Positions 10,411 through 22,053 are shown, counted from the first letter of the stretch. The stretch is 64,000 nucleotides of DNA from Corinectria fuckeliana (GCA_019137255.1 WPDH01000034.1:496001-560000); one strand, 5' to 3'. Numbers and translations: made by a program. Notes: a model not told the origin generated them from the letters alone.

Positions 10411-11557
10411 AGGTTGGCGTTTAGGGTGAGAACGGCTTTAGCGCGATGCTAGATGAGCGTGTGGTGTTGTTAGCTATTGATTCACGTTTGTAGTCGTGGC
10501 ATGGTACTTCGGATGGTCTGATTCATCCCAATTAGAAATGTCTTGATCGCGGTTCTCGGTGGTCGGGCTTTAAGCTACAGAGTAAGCATCCTGACAGCCC
10601 CGGAGCATGTTTTGGCATTTGTTGATTCTTGCTGCTTACTGCTTCTCCTATGCACGTAATTGACTGCATTTCCATGCTGAAACGTGTCTCAATCTCGCTA
10701 CACCCTCCGTTAGCTTCCCAACAGAAGACCATATTCTGTCGATCTCAACGGAGCCACTGCTGGTAAGACAACAGTCGCAAACAACAGTTCGACTCTGCAC
10801 AAAGCATTCGTACTGCAGTGCGGGCTTATACCACATACTATCTACATGGCACCACCGTCCCGTAGCCTGTGACACCGGTCCGATTGTCGGCGTCCGGTAA
10901 TCGGCGTCCGGCATGGCCCAATATGGGCAAAACCAAAGGACCAGGGCCAGTGGGGTCATCCTCCCTAAATATCTGACAATTGCCCGATCATACCACACCG
11001 TTGTGTATGGAGTACCAGCTACAGAGCTGGGAATCAGGCGTTGCAGAATACCGGACCGCGAATAGCAATTTCCCATAACTTCCAGTCTACGGTTTACAGT
11101 TCGAAGCTTGCGTGGTATGCGACCTCCCGCATCGCCCAGTTTTAAGTATACCGTCAGATCTTCCATCCCACAGCCGAGCCGTCACCTGATATCATATGCT
11201 CTACCCCTATCTATCCATCTCCTTTCTGTCGGTGCCAAGGGCGGTCGGGTAATTAACATTGAGAGTCGGCTAACAAAGGAAAGTCGGGGAGCATGTGAAA
11301 TCGAAGTCGGAGCCAACGCGTCAGAAGCAAGGGGCGCCAGGTAACATGATTTCGTAGCGCACGTACCATTGTCAACCTCGTTCTTTTGTTGTTTTCGTAT
11401 TTCTCCATTTATTGACTCCTTCAACCCTGGCCGAAGCAAACCGCCGCGTGTCATCTCGAGAACTCGTCGCTCAGCATCCAAGTTGACGGCCAAACACATT
11501 GACTTCTGTACTGCCTCTCCAAACGAAGACGCAGCCTCTCCGTATAGCAAGATCACA
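10411..11557. promoter_or_regulatory. Long 5' region of the acetyl-CoA synthetase gene with a paired 11-bp repeat
   Basis: No gene supported; minus-strand frames at 10648-11166 and 11182-11571 lack recognisable content. TCGGCGTCCGG occurs twice, at 10887-10897 and 10901-10911, one 14-bp step apart. The CGG/CCG triplets are the kind bound by Zn2Cys6 dimers. C/T-rich leader sequence precedes the ATG. Use as a regulator site is inference. Confidence 0.4.
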
Positions 11558-13835
11558 ATGAGCGACTCCAATGGAATCGCCGTTTTCGGTGAGTCGGCGC
11601 CAGTAATCCCCCCTCGTTTCCGTCTTCTCCTGTGACTGACCGGCCAATTCGTCTTTAGACCCCCCTGAACAGATGCGAGCTAGTATGTATTGACTTATGC
11701 TACCCGAGGCGCACACTTGGTTTACTTACATGCTGCAAGAGCATCGCGTCAATCCACATCTGGAGAGTTAGTACTACCTCGCTCTTTTCGGTGCAATGAC
11801 ACCCGAAGCTAAGACTTTCCAGGCTTCCAGAACTACAAGAAGCTGTATCTGAAATCCATCAATAGCCCCGATGAGTTCTGGGGCGCACAGGGCCGGGAGC
11901 TTTTGACCTGGTCGCGCGACTTCGACACGGTCAATGCTGGGAGCTTCGACGACGGAAACAGCGCCTGGTTCTTGGGCGGCGAGCTCAACGCCTCCTTCAA
12001 CTGCGTCGACCGCCATGCGTTCAAGAACCCCGACAAGGTGGCTCTCATCTACGAGGCGGACGAGGTCGATGCCGGTCGGACGTTGACCTACGGCGACCTC
12101 TTGCGGGAGGTGTGCAGACTGGCCCACGTGCTGAAGAGAATGGGCGTCCGGAAAGGCGACATTGTGGCCGTCTATCTACCCATGATCCCAGAGGCGGTGA
12201 TTGCCCTGCTCGCTTGTGCGAGAATCGGCGCCGTTCACTCCGTCATCTTCGCTGGCTTCTCGGCCGATGCCGTCAGGGACCGGATTCTGGACGCTCGGTG
12301 CAAAGTCGTCCTCACTGCCGACGAAGGCAAGCGCGGCGGCAAGACGATTGGCATCAAGAAGATCGTCGACAAGGCTCTGCTCCAATGCCCTGCCGTCTCG
12401 AACGTCTTGGTGTACCAGCGAACAGGTAGTCCCGAGGTTCCCTGGGTAGCTGGCCGAGACCACTGGTGGCACGACGAGGTCAAGAAGTGGCCAGGCTACA
12501 TCCCCCCAGAGCGAATGGACTCGGAAGACCCTCTCTTTCTGCTGTACACATCCGGGTCAACAGGCAAGCCCAAGGGTATCCTGCATACAACCGGCGGCTA
12601 TCTTGTCGGCGCGGCTGCTACCGGCAAGTACGTCTTCGACATCCACAGCCACGACCGTTTCTTCTGCGGCGGCGACGTGGGCTGGATCACAGGCCATACG
12701 TACGTGGTCTACGCGCCCTTGCTCCTCGGCGTCTCCACGGTTGTCTTTGAAGGAACGCCGGTCTATCCCACGGTTTCCCGCTACTGGGACATCATCGAGA
12801 AGCACCGCATCACGCATTTCTACGTGGCCCCGACTGCGCTGCGCCTGCTGAAGCGAAGCACCCCCGAGAGCATCACCAACAGCATGGACCATCTCCGCGT
12901 GCTGGGCTCTGTCGGCGAGCCCATCGCGCCGGATATCTGGAAATGGTACTTCGAAGAGGTTGGCAACAAGGAAGCGCACGTGGTCGATGTAAGCTGCTCG
13001 GGCGTCTCCGGTCCAAAGATGCCACCTCGCTGACTCTATGGACAGACCTATTGGCAGACGGAAACAGGATGTCATGTCATCACTCCTCTCGCTGGCATTA
13101 CGCCGATGAAGCCTGGTTCTGCTTCTCTTCCTTTCTTCGGCATCGAGCCTGCGATCCTCGATCCCGTCACAGGCGTGGAGATTGTCGTCAACGGCGTCGA
13201 AGGTGTTCTTGCATTCAAGCAGCCGTGGCCCAGCATGGCTCGGACGGTCTGGGGCGCCCACGATCGCTACATGGACACGTACCTTAATCCGTTCCCAGGC
13301 TACTACGTGAGTATTCCTTCTCCATTTGCGGGTTGTGCTTGTGTCCGGGCTATTCTAATCGTAGTTCTAGTACACTGGTGACGGTGCTAGTCGTGACGAT
13401 GATGGATACATCTGGATCCGCGGCCGCGTGGACGACATTATCAACGTGAGCGGCCACCGTCTCTCAACTGCCGAGATAGAGGCAGCTTTGATCGAGCACC
13501 CTGTCGTGGCTGAAGCCGCGGTAGTCGCTATCCCTGACGAGCTTACAGGCCAGGCCTCGACGGCTTTCCTGACGCTCAAGTACGTCTTGACCTCGACTCA
13601 AGATATCCACAAGGAGCTAGTCGAGCAGGTCCGGGGCTCCATCGGACGCTTTGCGGCACCAAAGAGGATCTACGTGGTGTCAGACCTGCCCAAGACTCGG
13701 TCGGGGAAGATCATGCGTCGTATCTTGAGGAAGATCTTAGCCGGTGAAGAGGACCAGTTGGGTGACATTTCTACTCTTTCTGATCCTTCAGCTGTTGCCA
13801 AGATCATCGAGGAAGTGAGGATGGTGCTCCAGTAA
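11558..13835 (+). CDS. Acetyl-CoA synthetase
   Basis: Activates acetate to acetyl-CoA through acetyl-AMP. Exons 11558-11588, 11659-11682, 11740-11766, 11823-12988, 13046-13306 and 13371-13835 give 657 aa, close to the usual length for fungal FacA/Acs1 enzymes. The first three exons are only 31, 24 and 27 nt, but the spliced text (HRVNPHLESFQNYKKL) matches the family N-terminus. Key motifs: phosphate-binding loop YTSGSTGKPKG, TYWQTETG (ATP/acyl pocket, formed over the 13045 junction), hinge region YTGDGASRDDDGYIWIRGR, and the C-terminal active-site lysine in RSGKIMRR. No targeting peptide is evident. It could be the main facA orthologue or a second copy; the window alone cannot decide. Confidence 0.93.
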
Positions 13836-14417
13836 TGAGGATACGGGAACAGGACATTTGATAGATATTTCCTTATAGATTTTCTAGTCATTGGAGAGTA
13901 AAAAGGTCTCCGGCTAAGTGGCGCGCCTAATTCCAAGATATTGTTTCCTCAGTCTTCTGCCTGTAGCCAAGACGTCACTGTCGCTGTGTCTGTTGTACAC
14001 AGTTCTGAGGCTGATCAAAGGATAGGTATTTCAAGGTGGAATAGACAGCTGGGAGCGCTTGTCAGCGCTCTGGGGGGCACTTGCCGACTCCTTCCATGAC
14101 TTAGTTTGGACGAGCAGAGATAGGAGAAACAAACTCTGAGCTGGTTCACATGATTGCGCAGCTATTTCGGGTAGAAACCGTGCTATGGTTTGATATTCCA
14201 GCTTGTATATCTACAGGCTTTGCGACTAAGACGCCCTATCGTAATAGACCAGATGCAGGTATAGCACGAGTAATGGGATGCCAGAATTGGAGGATGGCCG
14301 TAATAGGCGATATTGCTGTAATGAATGCTGGGCCCAAGACCACTAGCTGCACTATAATGACACATTACAAAGCAGATGTAAAGTACTTGACGGATTCTGC
14401 CAAGGCCTACTATGAAC
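13836..14417. other. Convergent intergenic region
   Basis: Lies between the 3' ends of the acetyl-CoA synthetase and the minus-strand regulator. Short open frames in both strands have no motif. Nothing else seen. Confidence 0.5.
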
Positions 14418-16032
14418 CTAAGTCTGAAGAGTGTTATACGCAGTGGCAAACAGCTTCTTCACTATTGATGCCGCAGGGTAGGTCCGCTCAATCTCATCTA
14501 GGAGATGAAAGCAGCAGGAAAGCCTGCTTTCGCTTCGTACCCTAACTTGTGATTCTGTCGATTTAAGCCCAGAAATAGAGACAAGCATAGCTGGCATGAC
14601 GAGAGGTACGACTGTCGGTGGGACGTACAAGGTCGGAGCAGCGTTGCTATATGACTTGACGATTCTGATGATGCCGTCTGTTGCTGCTTCCACCATCTCT
14701 TCATCGCCGTTGTGCTGATAAATTGCGACCATCGCAGCATTTTGACAGAGTCGTAAGTGACGGCTACATAGTGAGAGAAGTCTGCTTGAATTTGTGTCTT
14801 CTTCGACTTGCAGGCTGTCTCTGAGACACAATGCCAGGACAGATGGCTGGGTTGGCTTGGATGATAGAGATTGGCACTGCCGCAAGGCGTGGGCGGCTGT
14901 GACTGAACTTCGCCACGTCTTCTCGAAGCCATTTGCCTCTTCTTCAGAATAGATGCTGCTGCCGTTGAGGTTCATATCTCGAAAACCACAATCGGCGGTG
15001 AGGAGCAAAGTAGCACTACATGCTGCTTCGTCCAGCCGTAAAGGCCTCCCCATACTATAAGACAGCCACGCGTCTCGAAACATACAGCAGTGCCACAAGT
15101 TCCTCCAGACATCGTACTCCGTCTTGGAGGTTTGCCGACTAACAGGAGCAGGTATGCGATGGAGACCGAGGGTTTGGGCAATGCTGAAGGCGATGCCGGA
15201 CCAGTACCAGGATTGCTTGATGTCCTCGGCGTCGTCGAACCAGAAGCTGAGGAGGAGGGCGGACTGGATGAGCACGACCTTGTCGTTCTCGCCGCTGAGA
15301 TCGAAGAGAGCTTTGCCGCGCATGACGAAGGATGCTTTCGTTTCTTTTGCGGAACATGCGGGTACGTAACTTGCGCTGACTGAGAACATGCTCCACAGGA
15401 GAAGCAGATTCATTGTGTCTAATCCGCCGTCTGCGTGGGTTCGTAGGAGGGAAGGTCCGTCCAGAACTGGGAATATGGGGTGAACGTAGTGGAAGTAGGC
15501 TGCGAGGAGGTCGTCACTTGCAGCCGGAAGCTCGAAACAACCCTTGATGTTGAGGTATTCCAGATCCTCCGCGTTGAGGGCTGCGTCGGCCTTGCCGTTG
15601 ACGGTAACATGCCGATGCTTGGGGGTTCCTGGCCTTAACATGTCCAATATGGCGCCGTAGCCGCTTTCGCCCACATATATCGATGTGGTTCTGGAGCTCG
15701 GCTGTGCGATGACTGACGCGACGATTCTGGCTTGATCGACATGGGAAACCGAGCTTGAGGTATCCGCCGTGTCAGAGGTTCTTCCTTCGGAACCGAAATC
15801 GACAATCTTTCTTTTCCTGTTTGTAGCCCTTTACGCGAGGTCAATGAATCGTGCTGAAATGGGTCAAGGCCAGGACTGACCTGTACGGCTTCCGCGTCCG
15901 CAACGTGCATTCTGAACGGCGTTCTCGGCAATTTGAACAGGGCCTGGTAGTCACATCCAGGTCGCAGCGAACCTTGCGCTCGTGACATGTCGAGCACACG
16001 TCTATCGCACGTTTCCGTCCCATTTCCTGCAT
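14418..16032 (-). CDS. Zn2Cys6 transcription factor with fungal-specific (Fungal_trans) domain
   Basis: Nuclear regulator of 520 aa, exons 16032-15881 and 15828-14418, joined by a 52-bp intron (GTCAGT...AAAG). The zinc cluster is at the extreme N-terminus: CSTC, RC, then CSNC and EC in C-X2-C-X6-C-X7-C-X2-C-X6-C order. The large exon has the fungal_trans (PF04082-like) pattern: YFHYVHPIFPVLDGPSL, then DIKQSWYWSGIAFSIAQTLGLHR and WRNLWHCCMFRDAWLSYSMGRP. This matches the cutinase-factor/XlnR-type superfamily. Starts at Met 1 or Met 4 are both possible. It is divergent from the secreted FMN oxidase gene and shares a 434-bp promoter with it, so it may control that gene. The C-terminus is shorter than in many relatives. 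Confidence 0.87.
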
Positions 16033-16466
16033 GGGTTTGGCTGGCCTGGTGTAGCTAATACCAGTGCGTGGGGGATAGCTACTTGCAAGAGCCGTGAAGA
16101 GCTGGGCGACCAGATTTGCGCGGTGCCGAATATACCGAAGACGACGCGCGGGGTGGCTTGGACAGCTAAGATCTTACCTACATACAATGACGTAGCATTC
16201 TGGTCCTTCCGACGATTCCGGGGGCTTTGAAAAGTCGGATCGACAGCGTAGCTTTTGGTGGCTACTACCCAATTATGCAGTACGGGGGCTGATGCATGCT
16301 GGTAGTTTCGGTATCTTCGGTATCTTCGCCAATTCCAGTGTGATTGCACAGAGGCGTCCATCGACAGAGGATGGGCGCTTCATGCTCGACGGCGAGGGTA
16401 TATATACCGGTCTTGACCTCACATTGCGGACCATTCTTTCAGCCATCGCACCAAGCCATCTGAACG
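16033..16466. promoter_or_regulatory. Shared divergent promoter with TATA element
   Basis: 434 bp between the Zn2Cys6 gene (minus) and the FMN oxidase gene (plus). TATATA at 16399-16404 lies about 63 bp before the ATG at 16467. A short direct duplication, GGTATCTTC twice, sits at about 16310-16328. Confidence 0.5.
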
Positions 16467-17921
16467 ATGAGACTGCAGCGTATTGTGGCTTGCCTTGTGG
16501 CAGGCAAAGCGGCCTTGGTCGCGGCGCAATCAGCCCAAGAACTTATTGACTCGGTGTTGAACCCTGCCCCAAACTCATCGACCTATGCGTCCTATGGAAC
16601 CGAGATCTACTACAACGCAACTTTGTACAACCATATTTCCAACATATCGACAAATTACAACAAGCTGCAAGCTTCCGCCAAGTTACGGCTGCCTCCCGCC
16701 GCGTACGATTACGCTGCAGGTGGTGCAGGATTAGAAAAGACTGTTGCCGCAAATCGAGCCGCTTTTGACCATGCAAGTATCCTACAGGCTCGCTTCTCTA
16801 GATTTCCAATGCTTATTTATTATCTCAGTGGCGCATCGTTCCTCGAGTAATGCGTCACGTCTTCCCTAAGCGGAACCTCTCCACTACCATCTTCGGAAAG
16901 ACCATACCAGCGCCCCTCGTGATGGCTCCGGTGGGCGTGCAAACGCTCTTCCATCCGGATGGAGAGCGCGCTACAGCAAGGGTGTTTGGAGAGCTGGGAC
17001 TGCCGTACACCTTGAGTACAGCATCGAGTACCGGCTTTGCAGACGTCGCCGAGGCCAACGGGGACCATCCGCGGTGGTACCAGCTCTACTGGCCCAGCGA
17101 CGACGATCTGACCCGATCGTATCTGAAGTCAGCAAGGGAGAACGGATACGAGGTTTTGGTTGTGACCGTGGACACTTGGGATTTAGGATGGAGGACTCGC
17201 GACCTGGATCGAGGCTTTTTCCCTTTCATTCGAGGCATCGGAGTTCAAATCGGGCTCGAGGATGCCTGCGCCCACGAGAAACTTGGCTTCAATCCTCTGT
17301 CGCCAAACGCAACGGCCGAGCAAAAGCAGACGGCCGCACTGTACCACGTCATCACGACATCGAGGGGAGTCTCCCCGATCTGGGAGAACCTGCCCAAATT
17401 GAGGGAGGCTTGGGGCGACGGGCCGATCGTACTGAAGGGGATACAGTCCGCGGACGACGCGAGGAAAGCCATTGAGCATGGAGTCGACGGGATCATCGTG
17501 AGCAATGTAAGCAAGGTTACCGTCGAGGACTCTTTCTGTTGCTAATGTGTCGCAGCACGGTGGACGGCAAATCGACGGGGCGATTGGTTCTCTTGACGCC
17601 CTGTATGAGATCTCGAAGGCAGTCAAGGGCAGGATCACCATCGGGTTTGACGGCGGCATTCGTTCAGGAGCAGATATGTATGTTGCGCGGCCTCATCACT
17701 CCGCCAGCCACATCTAACCCGGGCCTAGATTCAAAGCAATCGCGATTGGTGCTGATTTCGTCCAAATCGGCCGGCCTGTTCTCTGGGGGTTGGCTCTCGA
17801 GGGCGCAGAGGGCGTCCGGCATGTGATGAAGTCTCTGCTTGCTGAGTTTGATTTGACGCTGGGCCTGTCGGGCTGCCAGAGAGTGCAAGGCCTGAGCCAG
17901 TCGTCGATCGTGGCTGCATAG
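16467..17921 (+). CDS. FMN-dependent 2-hydroxyacid dehydrogenase/oxidase with predicted signal peptide
   Basis: Oxidises an L-2-hydroxy acid such as lactate, probably passing electrons to O2. Exons 16467-16772, 16829-17506, 17556-17677 and 17729-17921 encode 432 aa. The active-site signature SNHGGRQIDG forms across the 17506/17556 junction, with catalytic His329; GFDGGIRSGADI and IGADFVQIGRPVLWGL complete the TIM-barrel phosphate site. The first intron needs a GC donor (CAT then GCAAGT), giving FDHWRIVPRVM as in relatives. Residues 1-20 form a signal peptide (VACLVAGKAALVAAQ), and N-glycosylation sequons follow (NSS, NAT, NIS). No cytochrome b5 domain is present, so this is not a cytochrome b2. 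Secretion is unusual for the family. Confidence 0.9.
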
Positions 17922-18582
17922 ACGGCCAGCTTTATCTCACATATGTATGCATATTCTCACCCACGCAACGCATGACTTTGCATGCATGCGTTGATGATCT
18001 ACAAGGGGCAGTTTCCATGTTTACCTCGGCATCTCGGGGCGGATTTACTTTCGTAAGGGGCCCCGTTGACACTACTTTGTAAGAGCCCCGACTGCGACGC
18101 TGGCACTCGAGCACCGGCCTCGGAGGGAACAGAGCGTGCCCAACCGCCCGCCCGCACACATGACGATACACTCCAGTTCCCCATTCCAACCGGGCGCAAG
18201 GGTGCCGTGGGGTCCTGTGATGTTCGGGGAGGCTCACTGTAGTCTAGTCGACGTGAGAGATAGGCAAGGTGGCCCAATCAAAGCCCCGTGACGGTGTTAG
18301 TGACGGTGTTAGCGCAGTCGTGTCTCACGATGTTTGCCCTCGGAATGATCTGACAATTCACAACCCCCGGCAATACCAAGTAAACGGCTTCCAATCAGGA
18401 CACCTCCTTTTGACTTTGACAGAACCGCCCTAAGCCAGCTTCCCCTCTTCGACTCCGAACTTGCCATCGCCGCCGTATAATTAGCTTCAACTCCCTAACC
18501 CGTTTGCCTCCAACCAACCCACCCACCCTTTCTACCCCCTCAATACATTACCAATTGCACAAGACAAGATCCGGCTGCTCCG
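17922..18582. promoter_or_regulatory. Promoter region of the alcohol dehydrogenase gene with a 12-bp tandem repeat
   Basis: No gene supported. GTGACGGTGTTA is repeated twice in tandem at about 18289-18312. A C/T- and A-rich leader (CCAACCAACCCACCCACCC) runs up to the start, as in strongly transcribed fungal genes. Confidence 0.45.
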
Positions 18583-19841
18583 ATGGCGCTGCTTACTCAA
18601 GTCCCGCGTTTATTTACGCCGGCCGTCGTCTACGGCACCGCTCGGTTCGGGGCTTCGATGCGCTACACCAAGCTCAACCGCAGATTCCTGTCCACGATGA
18701 AGGCCCTCGTCTACAAAGCCTCCAACGCCGTCGCCCTCGAGGAGCGGCCGCTGCCTACGCTGGCTGCCCCGTCGGATGCCATCATCAAGGTCACCAAGAC
18801 GACCATCTGCGGCACTGACCTGCACATCCGCAAGGGCGACGTGGCCACCTGCCAGCCCGGCACCATCCTCGGCCACGAGGGCGTGGGCATCGTGCACTCG
18901 GCGGGATCGTCCGTCTCGCGCTTCAAGGAGGGCGACCGCGTGCTCATCTCGTGCATCTCCAGCTGCGCCTCGTGCGAGTACTGCCGCAAGGGCATGTACA
19001 GCCACTGCACCTCGGGCGGCTGGATCCTCGGCAACACCATCGACGGCACCCAGGCCGAGTACGTGCGCATCCCGCACGCCGACTCCAGCCTCTACGCCGT
19101 CCCCGCCGGCGCCGACGAGGCGTCTCTGGTCATGCTGAGCGACATCTTTCCCACGGGCCTGGAGTGCGGCGTGCTGAACAGCAAGGTGCAGCCCGGCGGC
19201 ACCGTCGTCGTCGTGGGAGCCGGGCCCATCGGCTTGGCCGCCGTCATCACAGCCCAGATGTACTCTCCGTCCAAGATCATCGCCGTGGACATGGACGCCA
19301 ACAGGCTGGAGGTTGCCAAGAAGATGGGCGCCTCCGACACAGTTGACAGCTCCAAGGAGGACCCGGTTGCAGCGGTCAAGGCTCTGACGGATGGCAAGGG
19401 CTGCGACTCTGTCATTGAGGCTGTGGGCATCCCGGCGACATTTGAGCTCTGTCAGCAACTACTCGCTCCCGGCGGTGTCTTGGCCAATGTTGGTGTCCAC
19501 GGCACAAAGGTCGACCTTCACCTGCAGAACCTCTGGGACAGGAACATCGGTAAGCGTTGTGTTCCTTAGATGGGGGATATTGCTGACTGAAATGATACTA
19601 GCCATCACCACGAGACTCGTCGACACAGTCACTACCCCCATGCTCATGAAGCTAGTAGGGTCGGGCAAGTTGCAACCTAGCCAGCTGATCACGCATCGTA
19701 AGTTGAGCTCCGATCCATTCAAGAGGAAGCTGACTGACCTCTCTTCTAGACTTCAAGTTTAACGAGATGGAGAAGGCCTATAACACCTTTGGAGAGGCCT
19801 CTAAGCACGGGGCACTGAAAGTGGTTGTCGACCTTGACTAA
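18583..19841 (+). CDS. Zinc-dependent medium-chain alcohol dehydrogenase
   Basis: NAD(P)-dependent alcohol/aldehyde interconversion. Exons 18583-19549, 19602-19697 and 19750-19841 give 384 aa. Catalytic zinc ligands are Cys76 (ICGTDLH), His98 and Glu99 (GHEGVG); the structural zinc set is Cys128, 131, 134 and 142. The Rossmann motif is VVVVGAGPIGLAA. The family core begins at MKALVYK (Met39); the first 38 residues are rich in Arg and hydroxyl residues without acids, which suits a mitochondrial presequence, so two products from alternative starts are possible. Sequence style is closest to the bacterial/fungal secondary-alcohol (isopropanol-type) subgroup; this is judged by eye. Confidence 0.92.
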
Positions 19842-20258
19842 ATCTTTCCGTGTATGTAGTTGTGGTGATATGCACTGAGTGTAACACGTCTCGTAGTACG
19901 GGGACCTAGAATATCTCTGTGGACGAATTCCAGTAGTACATTTTGTTAATTATGACCGAGGTCTCCAAAGTATGCTCTGCAAATGGGATGGATTCACCTC
20001 GACGCTGCCATGGAGCGACTCAACAGGATGCTGAATTCCGTATGCACTGGCTAACAGCCTAATATAAACAAACGGTCAAAACTGCATTCTATTTGGTGGT
20101 ATGTGTTCTGAAGCAAAAGAGGGCGATGCGTGGCAGGGTCCTTACAACTTCCAGTCTGGAATCCACGACGGTAGCGTAGGATATTTCGACATGCCAGATG
20201 CACTCAAAGGAACCTGGGCCATCTTCAAGTTGACGAGACAGTGGGAAAAAAAGGTCTA
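19842..20258. other. Intergenic, 417 bp
   Basis: 3' flank of the alcohol dehydrogenase gene. Nothing recognised. Confidence 0.5.
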
Positions 20259-20640
20259 CTAAAGCGTACTGGCTCGAGAGCGAGTATTCCGCATAATCCC
20301 GCTGGTCACGGACCCACGGTGGACGTCATCGTTGCGTTTATGCTGGGCGACAAGTCCCCGAAGTCCGAATAAGCGGTCCCGTGGACCTCTTGCCTCCGAC
20401 ATTGAAGTCGTTTCCATGATATTACAGATAGACTCCTCGGGGACCAGTCCAACTTCGATGTGCTTAAGCCATGGCACATCTGTTGACTGGGAAGCGTGGC
20501 GGAGAAACTGGTTACTTGTCGTGTACATCGCGAAGTCGATATGGCGACTCGAATTATGGCACGCTTGGCCAGCATCAGCTCTTGGATGACCGAGAGGCGT
20601 CTGAAGTATCTCCTCGCCAACTACTCCTTCAGCTTCAGAT
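20259..20640 (-). pseudogene. Relic of a HET (heterokaryon incompatibility) domain gene
   Basis: Two different minus-strand frames carry consecutive pieces of a HET domain. The frame from 20620 reads FRRLSVIQELMLAKRAII, matching the WVIQEL-A-A block of HET proteins. A shift near 20550 is then needed to read DFAMYTTSNQFLRHA and further on GPRDRLFGLRGLV, matching the family's DPRDKIFGLLGL block. A stop codon (TAG) sits directly before the first block. No N-terminal HET motifs (SYCWG, IDALCINQ) were found upstream to 21019. It is therefore a decayed fragment, not a working gene. An intron could not be fitted at the shift. Confidence 0.6.
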
Positions 20641-21019
20641 GACCTCCGCCCGAGCCATAGCCATCGGGAGCTCGCGGCTTCGCGAAGTCGGTCTCCAACT
20701 CTTACAGTCAGTCGTAACCGCTGGGGAGACTGATCTGGTGGGAGGACCGGGGCCATAGCTAGTCCGAGGTAGACAATCATCCTCGAGGCTGTAGATAGGG
20801 TCTGTCGGCTTTACAGCGGGCTTCATTGTTGAAGAGGTTGTCATGCCATTCATTTCGGGGCCAGTGTGGTTAAGCACTGCTGGCTGGTTTGCGCGCCGAT
20901 ATCCCAGGAACTTCACACACTGGTTCAAAATGGATGGGAAGAAGCGAAGACCGTGGAATAAGAAGAGTTGGACACCTAAGCAAGGTTCATCCTGCCATAC
21001 TAAGTGGTGAAACATGAGT
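20641..21019. other. Intergenic, 379 bp
   Basis: Open minus-strand frame 20635-21030 has no recognisable domain. It may be 5' remains of the HET-like gene, but no motif supports this. Confidence 0.3.
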
Positions 21020-22053
21020 TCAGCCTTCAATCTTCATACCAATCTTTCCACAGGCTGTCTGAATGGTAGCTTCGTTCCATGACTGGGCCTCACCTGGCAA
21101 GATGCGACTAGAATATGAGGATCCCGCCGTCTGGATAGACTCCCCAGTACCGCGACCATTAGTGAAGCAGACGAATCGCACATATCGACTAGCAAAGTCC
21201 AGCGTGAAAGCCTGACCAGCAGCTAGCACCACAGTTTTGCTAGGCAGCTCACTTTCCCGACGGTCGACCACTGCTTGTGCGTTACTGAGGGCTTGCTGAG
21301 GGTCAAGATAGAGGGGGAGGATGACTGGAGCACTGTGAGAGAGGGACAGAGGCGAGTGGCTGTATATGTTTGATGACTCGATGCTCGAGATGGCGAACGC
21401 GTTGATGAAGGGCCGTGACATGACGCCGCCGAGCAGCCATCTTGGGCCAGTGTTGGTGCGAATAAAGTAGGGCTTCAAGGGACCGGGAAGCGTGTTCTCA
21501 GCGTCTAGCCAGTCCCCAACTTCCGGTGGCTGGTAGTCTCGCTTGAAGTGAACATTGAAGCGATCCTCGGCTTCCATCACCTTTGACATCAAAAGGGAGC
21601 GTAGCTCACGGTCGTCGTTATCCGGTAGAATTAGGCCTACGTACGCCTCACCGACGTATCTGAAAAAGTCGATCCAGTCACCCGGCGCTACGAGACCTAG
21701 AGTCTCGGTGTGAGGATCAGAAACTTTGTTTTCATCACGTCTCATTGAAACACTCACTGGAAGAACGTAAGCAGAATCCCCTGTATTCTACATTTTTCTC
21801 CATTCCACAGCTTCAGATAACCCTTGGTGACGAGAAAAACGTCGTGAGCTTCCTCGTGCCAGTGGAAGCCAGGGGAATCGGACAGGACTGCGCCGCTCTG
21901 GAACACGGCGATGCCGCCATCAGTTTGCTTAGACGACGCTAGGATTCGAAAGGCTCCCTTGCTTCTGGGGATAGTGATGCATTCTCCTTCAAGCTGGTCG
22001 ATGATGTAGCTTATCCGCGCATCAGGAGGTATCTTCTGGACTGGAATACCCAT
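21020..22053 (-). pseudogene. Quercetin 2,3-dioxygenase-like bicupin gene with an apparent frameshift
   Basis: Related to fungal bicupin quercetinases that cleave flavonol rings with a metal. The N-terminal part (ATG at 22053) has ARISYIIDQLEGE and the metal-binding motif FHWHEEAHDVFLV, continuing to YLKLWNGEKC. The C-terminal part (from about 21757) has PHTETLGLVAPGDWIDFFRYV, NTGPRWLLGGVMSRPF and FASRYVRF. The two parts are in different frames, 2 nt out of step. Around 21765-21800 a third frame reads TGDSAYVLP, resembling the expected PGDFASIPP strand, which favours a one-base deletion. A 69-bp intron (GTAGAA...AAAG, 21801 to about 21733) would also restore frame but would delete that strand and its metal-ligand histidine. 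Either way the first cupin is damaged. Confidence 0.65.

Noticed and set aside
18610..19458. 282-codon minus-strand frame
   Set aside because: Exact antisense of the alcohol dehydrogenase coding exon, whose zinc and Rossmann motifs are clear on the plus strand.
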